DNA of 17,879 nt from Flavobacteriaceae bacterium (GTDB taxonomy: Bacteria; Bacteroidota; Bacteroidia; Flavobacteriales; Flavobacteriaceae): NCBI GenBank assembly GCA_002693605.1, contig NZQO01000150.1, forward strand, positions 1 through 17,879, written 5' to 3'. The notes under the pieces were generated by a model. It searched no databases and had not been told where the DNA came from. It worked only from the letters and a program-made list of their open reading frames with translations. The first letter of the stretch is position 1; each line of letters begins with the position of its first letter. Both the position numbers and the translations under genes were made by a program. Shown here piece after piece: positions 1-7,293 of this stretch.

Positions 1-1185
1 CATTTCGGCGGCCTTCCAGTAAATAGCTCGCTTCTCGAAAGGGGTAGTACCACAATTACTGGCACTGCTTCCAATCATATTGGCTATTTTAAGGTATGCA
101 CGTCCCATCGATGGCTTCTGGTCTATTGTTTTCTGATAATAGGTTCTTGCCTGGCCGTAGCTTCCTTTTGCTTTAAAGTTTTCGGCTATACGATAGTATA
201 CATCTGCCTTTGCATTAGGGTCTGTCTCCAGCTCGGCGGCCTGGTTATAATAGTTCAGGGCCTCGCTACTCTTGCCGTCGCGGTCTGCCAATCTACCCAA
301 ATAGAACGCCGACTTAGCGGAAGGCTCTAGATTATGTAGCTGCTGTACCATTTTGAAGAACAACGGCGTTTCACAATCTTTTGCGTTAAGGCGTCCCGCA
401 GCGGTCTTTAACCAATTAACATCTTCCATACGGTTGGGAAGTTCCTTCTCGTATAGCTGAATAAGGTTTGGGCAATCTGCCAAGATACCTAGCTTACCGT
501 TCACACTTCCCTTCACTTTTCCGTAAGCTTCCAGGTTGGTTTCGTAAGCGCCCATATATTTTTTCTCCTTCGCGGAAAGATCGGTACCGGCATCCTGCTT
601 TTCCATTAAGGGAGTAAGCTTTTGGGCAAGGTCGTTTTCCTCTTTCTCAATTTTTTGGGTAACTACGTCGTAGAGGTCAAACACATCCTGTATATCCATT
701 TTTCCTTCATCGTAAAGATCTACGGCCAATGAGAAATAGGTATAGATACTCTTCGGACTCGTAAAGTTATCGGGGTCTTTCTTAAAAGCCTGGTCGAAAG
801 CTTGGAACTGCTCCATTTTTGAACCGATGCTGTTGTCGTACTTTACCTGCGCGATATCAGAAAGCACATCGCCCTCCTTTGTCTTGGCAGGGAAATACTG
901 CAAGCGAAGTTGGTACGCCTTGATAAGGTCGTCTACCTTATCTTGTTGCCCTTGTGCGATAAAATGCTTAAACATGCGCTCGGCATACTGGTACGTTGCC
1001 AAGCTAAACTTGGGGCAATCGGTAATTACCTTGTTATAGTGTGGCAGGGCCGCGTCGTAATTTTTTACTTTGGCAGGCTCTACAAAGAGAGACAGGGTCG
1101 TGTGGCATTCATTTGCCTGGGCCATTACTTTCGAGCCTAGCCCAAATGTCATCAACATCGCAATTAAAATAACTTTCGTCTTCAT
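1..1185 (-). CDS. Exported TPR-repeat protein (C-terminus cut by window edge)
   Basis: Reading leftward from an ATG at 1185-1183, the frame stays open for 395 codons to the window edge, so the C-terminus is missing. The N-terminus (MKTKVILIAMLMTFGL...) is a signal peptide ending near VMA-Q at residue 22, so the protein should be periplasmic or membrane-attached. TPR-like helical pairs are visible both early (around LPHYNKVITDCPKFSLATYQ) and late, where SAFYLGRLADRDGKSSEALN, YYRIAENFKAKGSYGQARTY and AYLKIANMIG follow the usual TPR spacing. Such repeats bind other proteins; the partner here is unknown. It starts 19 bases after the stop of the beta-barrel gene and is probably the third gene of the coaX operon. 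Gene neighbourhoods of this kind in Flavobacteriia often continue into lptC-like genes, which would lie outside the window. The TPR call is good; no specific function can be given. Confidence 0.85.
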   Translation of the reverse strand, partial: MKTKVILIAMLMTFGLGSKVMAQANECHTTLSLFVEPAKVKNYDAALPHYNKVITDCPKFSLATYQYAERMFKHFIAQGQQDKVDDLIKAYQLRLQYFPAKTKEGDVLSDIAQVKYDNSIGSKMEQFQAFDQAFKKDPDNFTSPKSIYTYFSLAVDLYDEGKMDIQDVFDLYDVVTQKIEKEENDLAQKLTPLMEKQDAGTDLSAKEKKYMGAYETNLEAYGKVKGSVNGKLGILADCPNLIQLYEKELPNRMEDVNWLKTAAGRLNAKDCETPLFFKMVQQLHNLEPSAKSAFYLGRLADRDGKSSEALNYYNQAAELETDPNAKADVYYRIAENFKAKGSYGQARTYYQKTIDQKPSMGRAYLKIANMIGSSASNCGTTPFEKRAIYWKAAEM

Positions 1186-1204
1186 CGTGTTAGTGTTTAT
1201 GGTA

Positions 1205-2446
1205 TTAGTCATAGTATCTTTTTTCAAACCATCGGTCGTTTAACGAGAGGCTCAAAAAGGCGTTGAAGAAATTCTCCTCAACCAAGCCGGCGTTCTTTGT
1301 GCCGCGCATTCCGTATTCAAAACCGATATTTATATTGGAGAATAATCTCGCTACGGGTAACCCAACTCCAAAAGATATGCCAAACTCATTTATATCCTCT
1401 CCGTTAATGCTCAGCCCGGTTTCCTCGAAACGGAATCCCGCACGGTAATTTACTCGTTTCAAATAGCTTCCCAAGGCATTGTAATTGGGAATGAAGAAAC
1501 CTCCAATGCGATATTTGGAAGCATCGTTGAATTGCACATTCTCAATATTGAACGTCCGGTTTGTAAAGTTACTTGTTTTTTGATCGGTATACTCGGCTCC
1601 CACGAACCATTTTTTGGGCTGTCCAATTCCCAGACCCACGGTTAATTGCGAAGGAAAGGTAAAATCGGTATCGGCTACGGGGATGTCCCGTACGTCAATG
1701 GCACTGAGCGTACCGCTGGGATTTAACCGCACCGTGGCGAGCTCCCTTGAGTTTTCGGCCTGGAAATCGGTTTCCGGGGTATAGCTCAAAGACGACTGCA
1801 TTTCGAGCTTCTGGCTCACCATACGGCGGTACTGGGCACCAAAGGTATAACTGAAGCCAAGCAGGTCGCTTCGGTTAACCTCGCGCGAGCCGAACTGCAC
1901 CTCTTCCTGGAAGGTGGTGGCGATATTCTCAATATTTCCGAAGTTATAGTTGGCCTCAACGCCCACCGAAAGACCGGGAAGCAACTTATATGCCAACGCA
2001 AAAAATGCCTTGTTTAAGCCTCCCTCTCCCGTGTATTGCGTAACACTGGGCGGGTTTTCCGACTCTAATTGGTACCCCACTGCGGTATATGGAATGAGCC
2101 CAAAACTGGCCCCAAATTTCCCCATCGGGATTCCCATTGCGATATAGTCTAGGGAAGTGGTAGAGGCTTGCTGGTTTTCATCGGTGGTACTTTGGTCTAC
2201 GTACTTGTGGCTGGCACCTAGCGCATACGCTACCAGACCCAATTCGGCAACGCCAGCGGGGTTCTGTAAATTTAAATGGATACTGTCCGAATACACGCCT
2301 ATCCCCCCCATAGTCCTGTTCTCGGCCGTTCCCTTAAACTTAAGGGTGCCAATCCCGTAGAAGGAATAAGGCGAGGTGGTTCCTTCCTGTGCCAAGGATG
2401 CTGCCGAGATAAACAAAAAGACCGCTACAAAATATCGTTTCAACAT
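1205..2446 (-). CDS. Outer-membrane beta-barrel protein, putative porin/transport type
   Basis: This 413-residue protein has a signal peptide (MLKRYFVAVFLFISAASLAQ, cleaved near residue 19). The rest looks like a beta-barrel: many short amphipathic strands ending in aromatic residues, glycine-rich turns (YSFYGIGTLKFKG, NRTMGGIGVYSD), and a C-terminal region rich in alternating hydrophobic residues (FGVGLPVARLFSNINIGFEYG). The N-terminal motif and the overall pattern resemble FadL/OmpP1-like or related Bacteroidota outer-membrane proteins, but I cannot name a substrate. Its ATG overlaps the end of coaX by 7 bases, so translation is likely coupled. The TPR gene follows after 19 bases. It may be part of a conserved envelope module; that role is inferred from context. 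Confidence 0.8.
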   Translation of the reverse strand: MLKRYFVAVFLFISAASLAQEGTTSPYSFYGIGTLKFKGTAENRTMGGIGVYSDSIHLNLQNPAGVAELGLVAYALGASHKYVDQSTTDENQQASTTSLDYIAMGIPMGKFGASFGLIPYTAVGYQLESENPPSVTQYTGEGGLNKAFFALAYKLLPGLSVGVEANYNFGNIENIATTFQEEVQFGSREVNRSDLLGFSYTFGAQYRRMVSQKLEMQSSLSYTPETDFQAENSRELATVRLNPSGTLSAIDVRDIPVADTDFTFPSQLTVGLGIGQPKKWFVGAEYTDQKTSNFTNRTFNIENVQFNDASKYRIGGFFIPNYNALGSYLKRVNYRAGFRFEETGLSINGEDINEFGISFGVGLPVARLFSNINIGFEYGMRGTKNAGLVEENFFNAFLSLSLNDRWFEKRYYD

Positions 2447-3174
2447 GTATGTTTATTATGTTCTAAAATGAAGTTCAAACCCTCTAGCAGAAAATTTGAG
2501 TTGGCAAAGATGTCATTTTTTAGCCTATCTCGCAAAAAATGCGCATCTCCACCTGTTAAAATAACTGTTAAATTGGAATATTGTTTCTTGTAGGCTTCTA
2601 TAAAACCGTCAATTTCATAAACCAACCCATTATATGCCCCGCTGTGTATTGCCGTGGCGGTTGAATTGCCCACCGTCTTTTCGGCCACCGCTGCGTCTAA
2701 CAACGGCAATTGGGCGGTAAATGAGTGCATGGCTTTATAGCGCATTTGCAGCCCGGGCGATATGGCACCTCCCTTATACCGGGCATCTTCGGTTAAAAAA
2801 TCATAGGTCACGCAGGTACCCGCATCGATCACCAATGCATTTTGGCCCGGATAGGTCTTGGCCGCAGCAGCTACCAGCGCTATCCTGTCTACCCCAAGCG
2901 TGAGGGGAGTTGCGTATTCGTTAACAAACGGGACGGGAGTGGCTGAAGTAAGTTCCAGAACAGCACAAAATTGGCGCAATTTAGCAGCCTGATGCTCGGT
3001 TAGCTGCGATACCGAGGCAACTATAGCTCGGTCTATGCCTGGGTAATTTTCGAAAATAGTGGCCAGCTGCGCCAAGAATTCCTTTTTTATGGAAATTTTT
3101 TTGTACTGTAAGTTCGTACCGTCAAAAACGGCCATCTTTACCAGCGTATTTCCCACATCGACAACTAGATTCAT
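2440..3174 (-). CDS. coaX: Type III pantothenate kinase
   Basis: CoaX phosphorylates pantothenate with ATP, the first step of coenzyme A synthesis, in the cytoplasm. The 244-residue product has the expected family length. It begins MNLVVDVGNTLVKMAVFDG, containing the DxGNT phosphate-binding motif of the ASKHA fold (residues 6-10). Later come the family motif TPLTLGVDRIALVAAA, the acidic VIDAGTCVTYD segment with its catalytic-type Asp, the KGGAISPGLQMR segment and a late VILTGGDA phosphate loop. The frame is open upstream to a TTG at 3204, but that codon lies inside a TACTTTTA promoter-like box and only the ATG at 3174 puts DVGNT at the normal distance from the N-terminus, so I use it. It is the first gene of a leftward operon with the outer-membrane protein, which it overlaps by 7 bases. 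Confidence 0.95.
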   Translation of the reverse strand: MNLVVDVGNTLVKMAVFDGTNLQYKKISIKKEFLAQLATIFENYPGIDRAIVASVSQLTEHQAAKLRQFCAVLELTSATPVPFVNEYATPLTLGVDRIALVAAAAKTYPGQNALVIDAGTCVTYDFLTEDARYKGGAISPGLQMRYKAMHSFTAQLPLLDAAVAEKTVGNSTATAIHSGAYNGLVYEIDGFIEAYKKQYSNLTVILTGGDAHFLRDRLKNDIFANSNFLLEGLNFILEHNKHTC

Positions 3175-3271
3175 TTTTATAAGAAAGGGGTAAAAGTACA
3201 ACAAGATGCATTCCTACGATGTTAAGGCGGTACTAAATTGAAAAAAGCCCTAGATTTTTTTATCTTTATGC

Positions 3272-3301
3272 TTTGGGAAATGGAAATATCACTTATATTT
3301 G
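3272..3301 (+). promoter_or_regulatory. Promoter of tRNA-Phe
   Basis: A TTTG box at 3272-3275 and a perfect TAnnTTTG box (TATATTTG) at 3294-3301 are separated by 18 bases. This is the vegetative promoter pattern of Bacteroidota. The mature tRNA begins 13 bases after the -7 box, which fits a short 5' leader removed by RNase P. Confidence 0.8.
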
Positions 3302-3314
3302 CGCTCTCAATTAC

Positions 3315-3387
<73 letters not shown>

Positions 3388-3388
3388 C

Positions 3389-3417
3389 AAAAACCCGAGC
3401 AACCGCTCGGGTTTTTT
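3389..3417 (+). terminator. Intrinsic terminator after tRNA-Phe
   Basis: A perfect stem of AAACCCGAGC (3391-3400) and GCTCGGGTTT (3405-3414) with loop AACC can be extended by A-T pairs on both sides and ends in a run of six T (3412-3417). It is a textbook rho-independent terminator placed a few bases after the tRNA 3' end. Confidence 0.93.
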
Positions 3418-3462
3418 GTTTCTAGGTGGTTAGGTCGAGGGTCTATTTTTAGCCCCAACTCC

Positions 3463-3493
3463 TTTCCAAAGTTTCGCAAACCCATTACCTTTA
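3463..3493 (+). promoter_or_regulatory. Possible promoter of the tryptophan dioxygenase gene
   Basis: TTTC at 3463-3466 and TACCTTTA at 3486-3493 with a 19-base spacer each differ by one base from the Bacteroidota boxes TTTG and TAnnTTTG. The start codon lies 18 bases further on. Both boxes are imperfect, so this is tentative. Confidence 0.4.
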
Positions 3494-3511
3494 TCATTTA
3501 CTTTTAGCGCT

Positions 3512-4414
3512 ATGGAAAAATCTCACGAGACATTGTTGAAGGCCATTACCGAAAAATACCAGGCACTTGGGGAAAATCCCGAAACTTACCTAAAGGGACT
3601 GCTGCAGGCCAAGCCCATAAATTACTGGGACTATATTGAAGTGGACACTCTCCTATCGCTGCAGAAGCCCAGAACCAACTTTAAGGACGAGGCTATTTTC
3701 ATCATGTACCATCAAATTACGGAGTTACTCCTCAAGATGATTCGACATGAAATTGAACAGCTTTTTGCCGTGCAAGAGGTACAAGAAGCGGTTTGGATAG
3801 ATAAAATCAATCGCTGCATTCGCTACACCATAATGCTTATTACGAGTTTCGATATTATGAAGGACGGGATGAGCTACGATGATTATAACACCTTCCGCAG
3901 CACGCTAACCCCCGCCAGTGGGTTTCAGAGCGCCCAATTTCGCTATATCGAGCTATACTGTACCCCGCTTCGCAACCTGGTAAATGAAGAGGGCAAAAAA
4001 CAACTACCCAAAACTCCGTCGGTAGAAGATTATTTTGAAAACATTTATTGGAGAGATGCAGGTTACAATCGCACTACGGGGAAAAAGACGCTGACGATGC
4101 GCCAATTCGAGGAAAAATACCTGGACTCGTTTATAGCCTTGGCCACGAAGACTCAGGGCAGTACGCTTCAGGAGAAATTTAGCGCGCTAGAAAATCCTTC
4201 CGAAGAACTTAGATGTACCTTGCTGCAATTTGACACGCACTATAATGTAGATTGGCCTATGACACATTTGGCCACTGCCAAGCACTATCTAGACAGCAAG
4301 GGAGAGGAAAAAACGGCCACCGGTGGTAGTGAATGGAAAAAATACCTGCACCCGAAATTTCAGCAACGCCGGTTTTTCCCTGGATTATGGAATGATGAGG
4401 ACGCTACCTCTTGA
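3512..4414 (+). CDS. kynA: Tryptophan 2,3-dioxygenase family protein
   Basis: Tryptophan 2,3-dioxygenase is a cytoplasmic heme enzyme that opens the indole ring of L-tryptophan with O2 to N-formylkynurenine, the first step of kynurenine breakdown. Family marks in the 300-residue product are: IFIMYHQITELLLKMIRHEI (residues 62-81; His67 matches the active-site His of the family), the signature LTPASGFQSAQFRYIE (132-147; Arg144 matches the residue that binds the substrate carboxylate), a late His252 in MTHLATAKHYL as the likely axial heme ligand, and TATGGSEWKKYL (268-279; the Thr-Gly-Gly-Ser segment). Length is normal for the family. No other kynurenine gene (kynU, kmo, kynB) is next to it. The family call is firm; substrate is inferred from the family. 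It runs convergently to the small gene at 4454-4675. Confidence 0.93.
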   Translation: MEKSHETLLKAITEKYQALGENPETYLKGLLQAKPINYWDYIEVDTLLSLQKPRTNFKDEAIFIMYHQITELLLKMIRHEIEQLFAVQEVQEAVWIDKINRCIRYTIMLITSFDIMKDGMSYDDYNTFRSTLTPASGFQSAQFRYIELYCTPLRNLVNEEGKKQLPKTPSVEDYFENIYWRDAGYNRTTGKKTLTMRQFEEKYLDSFIALATKTQGSTLQEKFSALENPSEELRCTLLQFDTHYNVDWPMTHLATAKHYLDSKGEEKTATGGSEWKKYLHPKFQQRRFFPGLWNDEDATS

Positions 4415-4453
4415 GGTAACCAACCATCGCCTGGCAATTCGAAATTGTTCTCC

Positions 4454-4675
4454 TTATGCAGACAGTTTTACCTTTAAGCGCTTTTCGGCCTTCTGCTTGA
4501 TGGCTGTTAAACGTTTCATCAGGTCCATTATCTTGGCGTCCTTGCTAATTTTATACCGTTGGTTTAGCGCCAAAATGAGCTCCTTTGCCCTTTTCGATGC
4601 CACGATGCGGTCATTAGTAGACTTAAATCGGCCGGTTTCGGCCTCAAACTGAAGGGCTTCCTGAACTAGATCCAT
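4454..4675 (-). CDS. Small basic protein of unknown function
   Basis: This 73-residue frame starts MDLVQEALQFEAETGRFK and has alternating charged and hydrophobic residues suggesting two or three amphipathic helices. The C-terminal part is very rich in Lys (LMKRLTAIKQKAEKRLKVK). It has no signal peptide, membrane segment or motif I recognise. The frame is open further upstream to a TTG at 4723, but that codon is inside the -7 box of a near-perfect promoter (4721-4751), so it cannot be in the transcript. The ATG at 4675 is therefore the start; an A-rich stretch (AAAAAAAG) precedes it, as is usual for Bacteroidota start sites. The promoter is the best argument that this is a real gene. It is monocistronic and points toward the dioxygenase gene. 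Confidence 0.7.
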   Translation of the reverse strand: MDLVQEALQFEAETGRFKSTNDRIVASKRAKELILALNQRYKISKDAKIMDLMKRLTAIKQKAEKRLKVKLSA

Positions 4676-4720
4676 AGCAATTCTTTTTTTACCTAGCTCA
4701 AATTGAAGGTCTGAGCTTTT

Positions 4721-4751
4721 CAAATATATATGGTAAGGGCAATTTTACAAA
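4721..4751 (-). promoter_or_regulatory. Strong Bacteroidota-type promoter of the small gene
   Basis: On the minus strand TTTG (4751-4748) is followed after 19 bases by TATATTTG (4728-4721), a perfect match to TTTG-N19-TAnnTTTG. Transcription should start near 4715. The 5' leader of about 40 bases can form a hairpin, AGCTCA pairing with TGAGCT around an 11-base loop. The promoter fixes the start of the gene at 4675. Confidence 0.8.
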
Positions 4752-4821
4752 AACAATAAACATTTTTTTAACACCCTTTGCACCGGTAACCTATACCCAC
4801 TTCCAACGATATATTTTTTTT

Positions 4822-4829
4822 TAGTTTTG
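4822..4829 (+). promoter_or_regulatory. -7 box upstream of the DUF481-like gene
   Basis: TAGTTTTG matches TAnnTTTG exactly and lies 23 bases before the ATG at 4853. I find no good TTTG box 17-23 bases upstream, so only half of the promoter is supported. Confidence 0.45.
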
Positions 4830-4852
4830 CAACAATAAAAAAACCGCGTTTT

Positions 4853-5614
4853 ATGTCATTGGCACGTATTATCGTCATCAGCATTCTATTGGGCTTCGGC
4901 GCTACCGTTCGCGCCCAGATCTTAAATGCCGAATCGCTGCGAAAGGTAACCGATACTTCTGGGTTTTCAGGGGCCGCCACCGCCAGTTTCAGCCTAAAGC
5001 GCAACGTGAACCAGTTTGTAACGCTTGCCAGCAACGTGCACGTACAGTATAAAATGAACCGCCACTTGGCCCTTTTCAAGACAGATATTTCCTTTCAGAA
5101 AATTGAAGGGGACAAATTTGAGAACAGCTACATTTCACATCTTCGATACAATTATAAACTCCAATCCCATATTGCTTGGGAGGTCTTTACACAGGGGCAG
5201 TTCAACAAGGTGAACCTAATTGATTTTCGCGGTTTGGTAGGAACCGGCCCACGATATAAGCTTACCACGATAGAAAATTACAAACTGTTTGTAGGAACCT
5301 TAGCCATGCTGGAATACGAGGAGGTTGCCGACGGGGTGACGCCGCTACAACGCGACCTTCGCGGCAGCGCGTATTTTTCCTTCAGCCTCTTCCCAACCCC
5401 GACAGTGAGCGTGGTAAGCACCACATACTACCAGCCCCAGCTAGACCAGTGGAACGACTATCGCATCTCGAGCCAGTCATCGCTGCTTATAGACCTTTTC
5501 GAGAATTTTGCCTTCAAGACAACCTATACGTTTACGTACGACGCCTTTCCGGCGGTGGGTATTCCCAACTCACAGTACGATCTCACCACGGGCCTGGCCT
5601 ATACCTTCGACTAA
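4853..5614 (+). CDS. DUF481-like outer-membrane beta-barrel protein
   Basis: The 253-residue product has a signal peptide (MSLARIIVISILLGFGATVRA, cleavage before Q22). After it come alternating strands typical of a small outer-membrane barrel, such as NVNQFVTLASNVHVQYKM, ISHLRYNYKLQSHIAWEVFT and LFVGTLAMLEYEE. The order of the motifs (IEGDKFENS..., then RYNYKLQSHIAWEVFTQGQ, then VGTGPRYKL, then a Y-rich end TYTFTYDAFPAVGIPNSQYD) fits the DUF481/YdiY family, whose members are salt-induced or of unknown role. It is monocistronic by spacing; the arsenosugar operon begins 138 bases later and has its own promoter. There is no evidence linking it to that pathway. The function is not known. Confidence 0.8.
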   Translation: MSLARIIVISILLGFGATVRAQILNAESLRKVTDTSGFSGAATASFSLKRNVNQFVTLASNVHVQYKMNRHLALFKTDISFQKIEGDKFENSYISHLRYNYKLQSHIAWEVFTQGQFNKVNLIDFRGLVGTGPRYKLTTIENYKLFVGTLAMLEYEEVADGVTPLQRDLRGSAYFSFSLFPTPTVSVVSTTYYQPQLDQWNDYRISSQSSLLIDLFENFAFKTTYTFTYDAFPAVGIPNSQYDLTTGLAYTFD

Positions 5615-5665
5615 CCGGCGACCCGAGCCTCCCAGAAGACCCGCATCCAAATTCTATGTAAGCTT

Positions 5666-5698
5666 TTTGCAAATACCAAGACTCATTGGTTATATTTA
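5666..5698 (+). promoter_or_regulatory. Promoter of the arsenosugar operon
   Basis: TTTG (5666-5669) and TATATTTA (5691-5698) are 21 bases apart, a good match to TTTG-N19-21-TAnnTTTG with only the last base off. Transcription would begin around 5705, giving a leader of about 48 bases before the ATG at 5753. No other convincing promoter was found inside the following gene run. Confidence 0.6.
5675..5690. promoter_or_regulatory. Inverted repeat between promoter boxes, possible operator
   Basis: ACCAA (5675-5679), six bases, then TTGGT (5686-5690) form a perfect 5-bp inverted repeat that ends exactly where the -7 box begins and fills the spacer. A protein bound here would block RNA polymerase. 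The regulator is unknown, no arsR-type gene is in the window, and short palindromes also arise by chance. Confidence 0.3.
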
Positions 5699-5752
5699 CA
5701 CGCGGCAAATCCGAAATTGGATCGGTTACGTATATAAACAAAACCCTCTATT

Positions 5753-6085
5753 ATGTCTACCTATTACGACCCGAAGGACCTTCGGAAATTTGGAAAAATC
5801 ACCGAATGGAGCCAAGAGCTTGGCGAAAAGTTTTTCGACTATTACGGGAAAGTCTTCGAAGAGGGTGCCCTGTCCGCACGCGAGAAATCCCTCATCGCCC
5901 TGGCCGTAGCCCACACCGAGCAATGCCCCTACTGCATCGATGCCTACACACAGGACGGCCTGCAGCGTGGCATCACCAAAGAGGAAATGATGGAAGCCGT
6001 GCACGTGGGCGCCGCCATAAAGAGCGGGGCCAGCCTCGTACACGGCGTCATGATGATGAACAAGGTAAACAAGCTCGACGGGTAA
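5753..6085 (+). CDS. Arsenosugar-associated peroxidase-like (CMD/AhpD-type) protein
   Basis: The 110-residue protein belongs to the carboxymuconolactone decarboxylase/AhpD superfamily, small helical proteins that use a CxxC pair for peroxide or disulfide chemistry. The pair is Cys58-Pro-Tyr-Cys61 in HTEQCPYCIDAYTQ, preceded by the family's ALSAREKSLIALAVAH helix (39-54) and followed by GITKEEMMEAVHVGAAIKSG (73-92). The His that follows the CxxC pair in classical AhpD is Tyr65 here, so classical alkylhydroperoxidase activity is not assured. This form matches the peroxidase-like family that accompanies ArsS (TIGR04029, from memory). It is cytoplasmic, with no signal peptide. It is the first gene of the operon and may keep the arsenic intermediate or the enzymes in the right redox state; that role is inferred. 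Confidence 0.9.
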   Translation: MSTYYDPKDLRKFGKITEWSQELGEKFFDYYGKVFEEGALSAREKSLIALAVAHTEQCPYCIDAYTQDGLQRGITKEEMMEAVHVGAAIKSGASLVHGVMMMNKVNKLDG

Positions 6086-6088
6086 CTT

Positions 6089-6197
6089 GGGCGTGCCCCT
6101 TTTCGGCTATTGCCAAAAAGGGCCGGGCTTTCGCTACTCGCTTCCTACGGCTTGCGCCGCAGGAGAGCTCGAACAGCCCGCTCAATCCCTCACGCTC
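6089..6197. repeat. Structured intergenic element (REP-like double hairpin)
   Basis: The 127-base gap between the first operon gene and arsS is nearly filled by nested inverted repeats. Outer arms GGGCGTG (6089-6095) and CACGCTC (6191-6197) pair over seven positions with one G-T. Inside, a first hairpin pairs CCCTTTTCGGC (6097-6107) with GCCAAAAAGGG (6112-6122) around TATT, with one mismatch. A second arm pairs CGGGCT (6124-6129) with AGCCCG (6175-6180), enclosing a hairpin of TTCCTACGGC (6142-6151) and GCCGCAGGAG (6156-6165) around TTGC. The layout, with GGGCGT near the left end and AATCCCT(C/A)ACGC near the right, resembles abundant intergenic repeats I recall from Flavobacteriia genomes. 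Copy number cannot be seen here; only one copy is in the window. Confidence 0.7.
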
Positions 6198-6212
6198 TTT
6201 TAGCAGCATACT

Positions 6213-7277
6213 ATGACAAAAGAAAAATTACAGTCCCTCCATAAGCGCAATAGCGACCTGGCGCAAGCCAACAAACAACTGGAAAAACTCTCCAACGGCA
6301 TATTTGCCAACGGCGAGCTACCCACCTTCGCCCAGAAGATTGAGCAGACAGGACAATTTCCGCTGCGACCCAAGAAACTGGAAATCCTCCAAATAAATGT
6401 GGGTTATATGTGCAACCAGGTGTGCGACCATTGCCACGTAGATGCTGGCCCAGACCGAAAGGAGATCATGACGTGGGAAACGATGGAACAGTGCCTCGAG
6501 GTTATCAAGAATACCGGTGCCCACACCTTGGACCTTACCGGCGGCGCGCCCGAAATGAACCCCAATTTTAGAAAGTTTGTCGAAGCGGCCAGTAATGCCG
6601 GAATAAAAGACTTTATCGTGCGCAGTAACCTGACCATCATCCGCGCGAATAAAAAATACCACGATTTACCGCAATTCTTCAAGGAGCACAACGTGCACGT
6701 GGTAAGCAGTATGCCCCATTGGACACGCGGCAAGACCGATAAGCAACGGGGCGATGGCGTTTTCGACAAGTCGATCAAGGCACTACAGGAACTCAATGCC
6801 GTAGGCTACGGGATGCCCAACAGCAATCTCCGCCTCGATCTGGTGTACAACCCCAGTGGCGCTTTTCTTCCAGGGGACCAAGCCAGTATGGAAAAGGATT
6901 TCAAGAAAGCGCTCTTGGAAGATTTCGGTATTCAGTTCCACAATCTATTTGCAATTACCAATCTGCCAATAGTACGTTTTCTAGATTACCTAATCGCTTC
7001 GGAAAATTACGAAGACTATATGTACCAATTGGTAGAGGCCTATAATCCGGCAGCCGTGCAGAATGTAATGTGCACCAATACTATTTCCATAAGCTGGGAC
7101 GGTTGGCTGTACGATTGCGATTTCAACCAAATGTTAGATTTAAAGGTAGCGAGCAAGGTAAAGCACATTAAGGACTATAACGAAGAGGTGCTTACCAACC
7201 GGAATATTATCATTTCGCAGCATTGCTACGGCTGTACCGCCGGGGCCGGAAGTAGCTGCCAAGGCACGGTAACCTAG
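6213..7277 (+). CDS. arsS: Radical SAM arsenosugar synthase ArsS
   Basis: ArsS is a radical SAM enzyme that couples a dimethylarsenic(III) species to the 5'-deoxyadenosyl moiety of SAM, making 5'-deoxy-5'-dimethylarsinoyl-adenosine, the entry compound to arsenosugars. The 354-residue product shows the cluster motif CNQVCDHC (Cys67, Cys71, Cys74), followed by HVDAGPDR, and the SAM-binding segment LDLTGGAPEMNP (106-117). The C-terminal DUF3641-type domain has extra cysteines: Cys287 (VMCTNT), Cys302 (YDCDF), Cys338 and Cys341 (HCYGC) and Cys349 (GSSCQG). The CYGCTAGAGSSC tail is characteristic of the ArsS family and could hold a second metal cluster or the arsenic. Its ATG follows the structured element by 15 bases, and the rhodanese gene follows after 16 bases. 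The family call is firm; activity here is inferred. Confidence 0.94.
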   Translation: MTKEKLQSLHKRNSDLAQANKQLEKLSNGIFANGELPTFAQKIEQTGQFPLRPKKLEILQINVGYMCNQVCDHCHVDAGPDRKEIMTWETMEQCLEVIKNTGAHTLDLTGGAPEMNPNFRKFVEAASNAGIKDFIVRSNLTIIRANKKYHDLPQFFKEHNVHVVSSMPHWTRGKTDKQRGDGVFDKSIKALQELNAVGYGMPNSNLRLDLVYNPSGAFLPGDQASMEKDFKKALLEDFGIQFHNLFAITNLPIVRFLDYLIASENYEDYMYQLVEAYNPAAVQNVMCTNTISISWDGWLYDCDFNQMLDLKVASKVKHIKDYNEEVLTNRNIIISQHCYGCTAGAGSSCQGTVT

Positions 7278-7293
7278 CTCACAAAATAAATCT

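Noticed and set aside
5686..6216. Open frame of 176 codons on the plus strand over the first arsenosugar gene and the repeat element
   Set aside because: It reads through the structured element in a frame unlike the real genes; the 5753-6085 frame has the clear CMD/AhpD motif. It is a shadow of GC-rich sequence.
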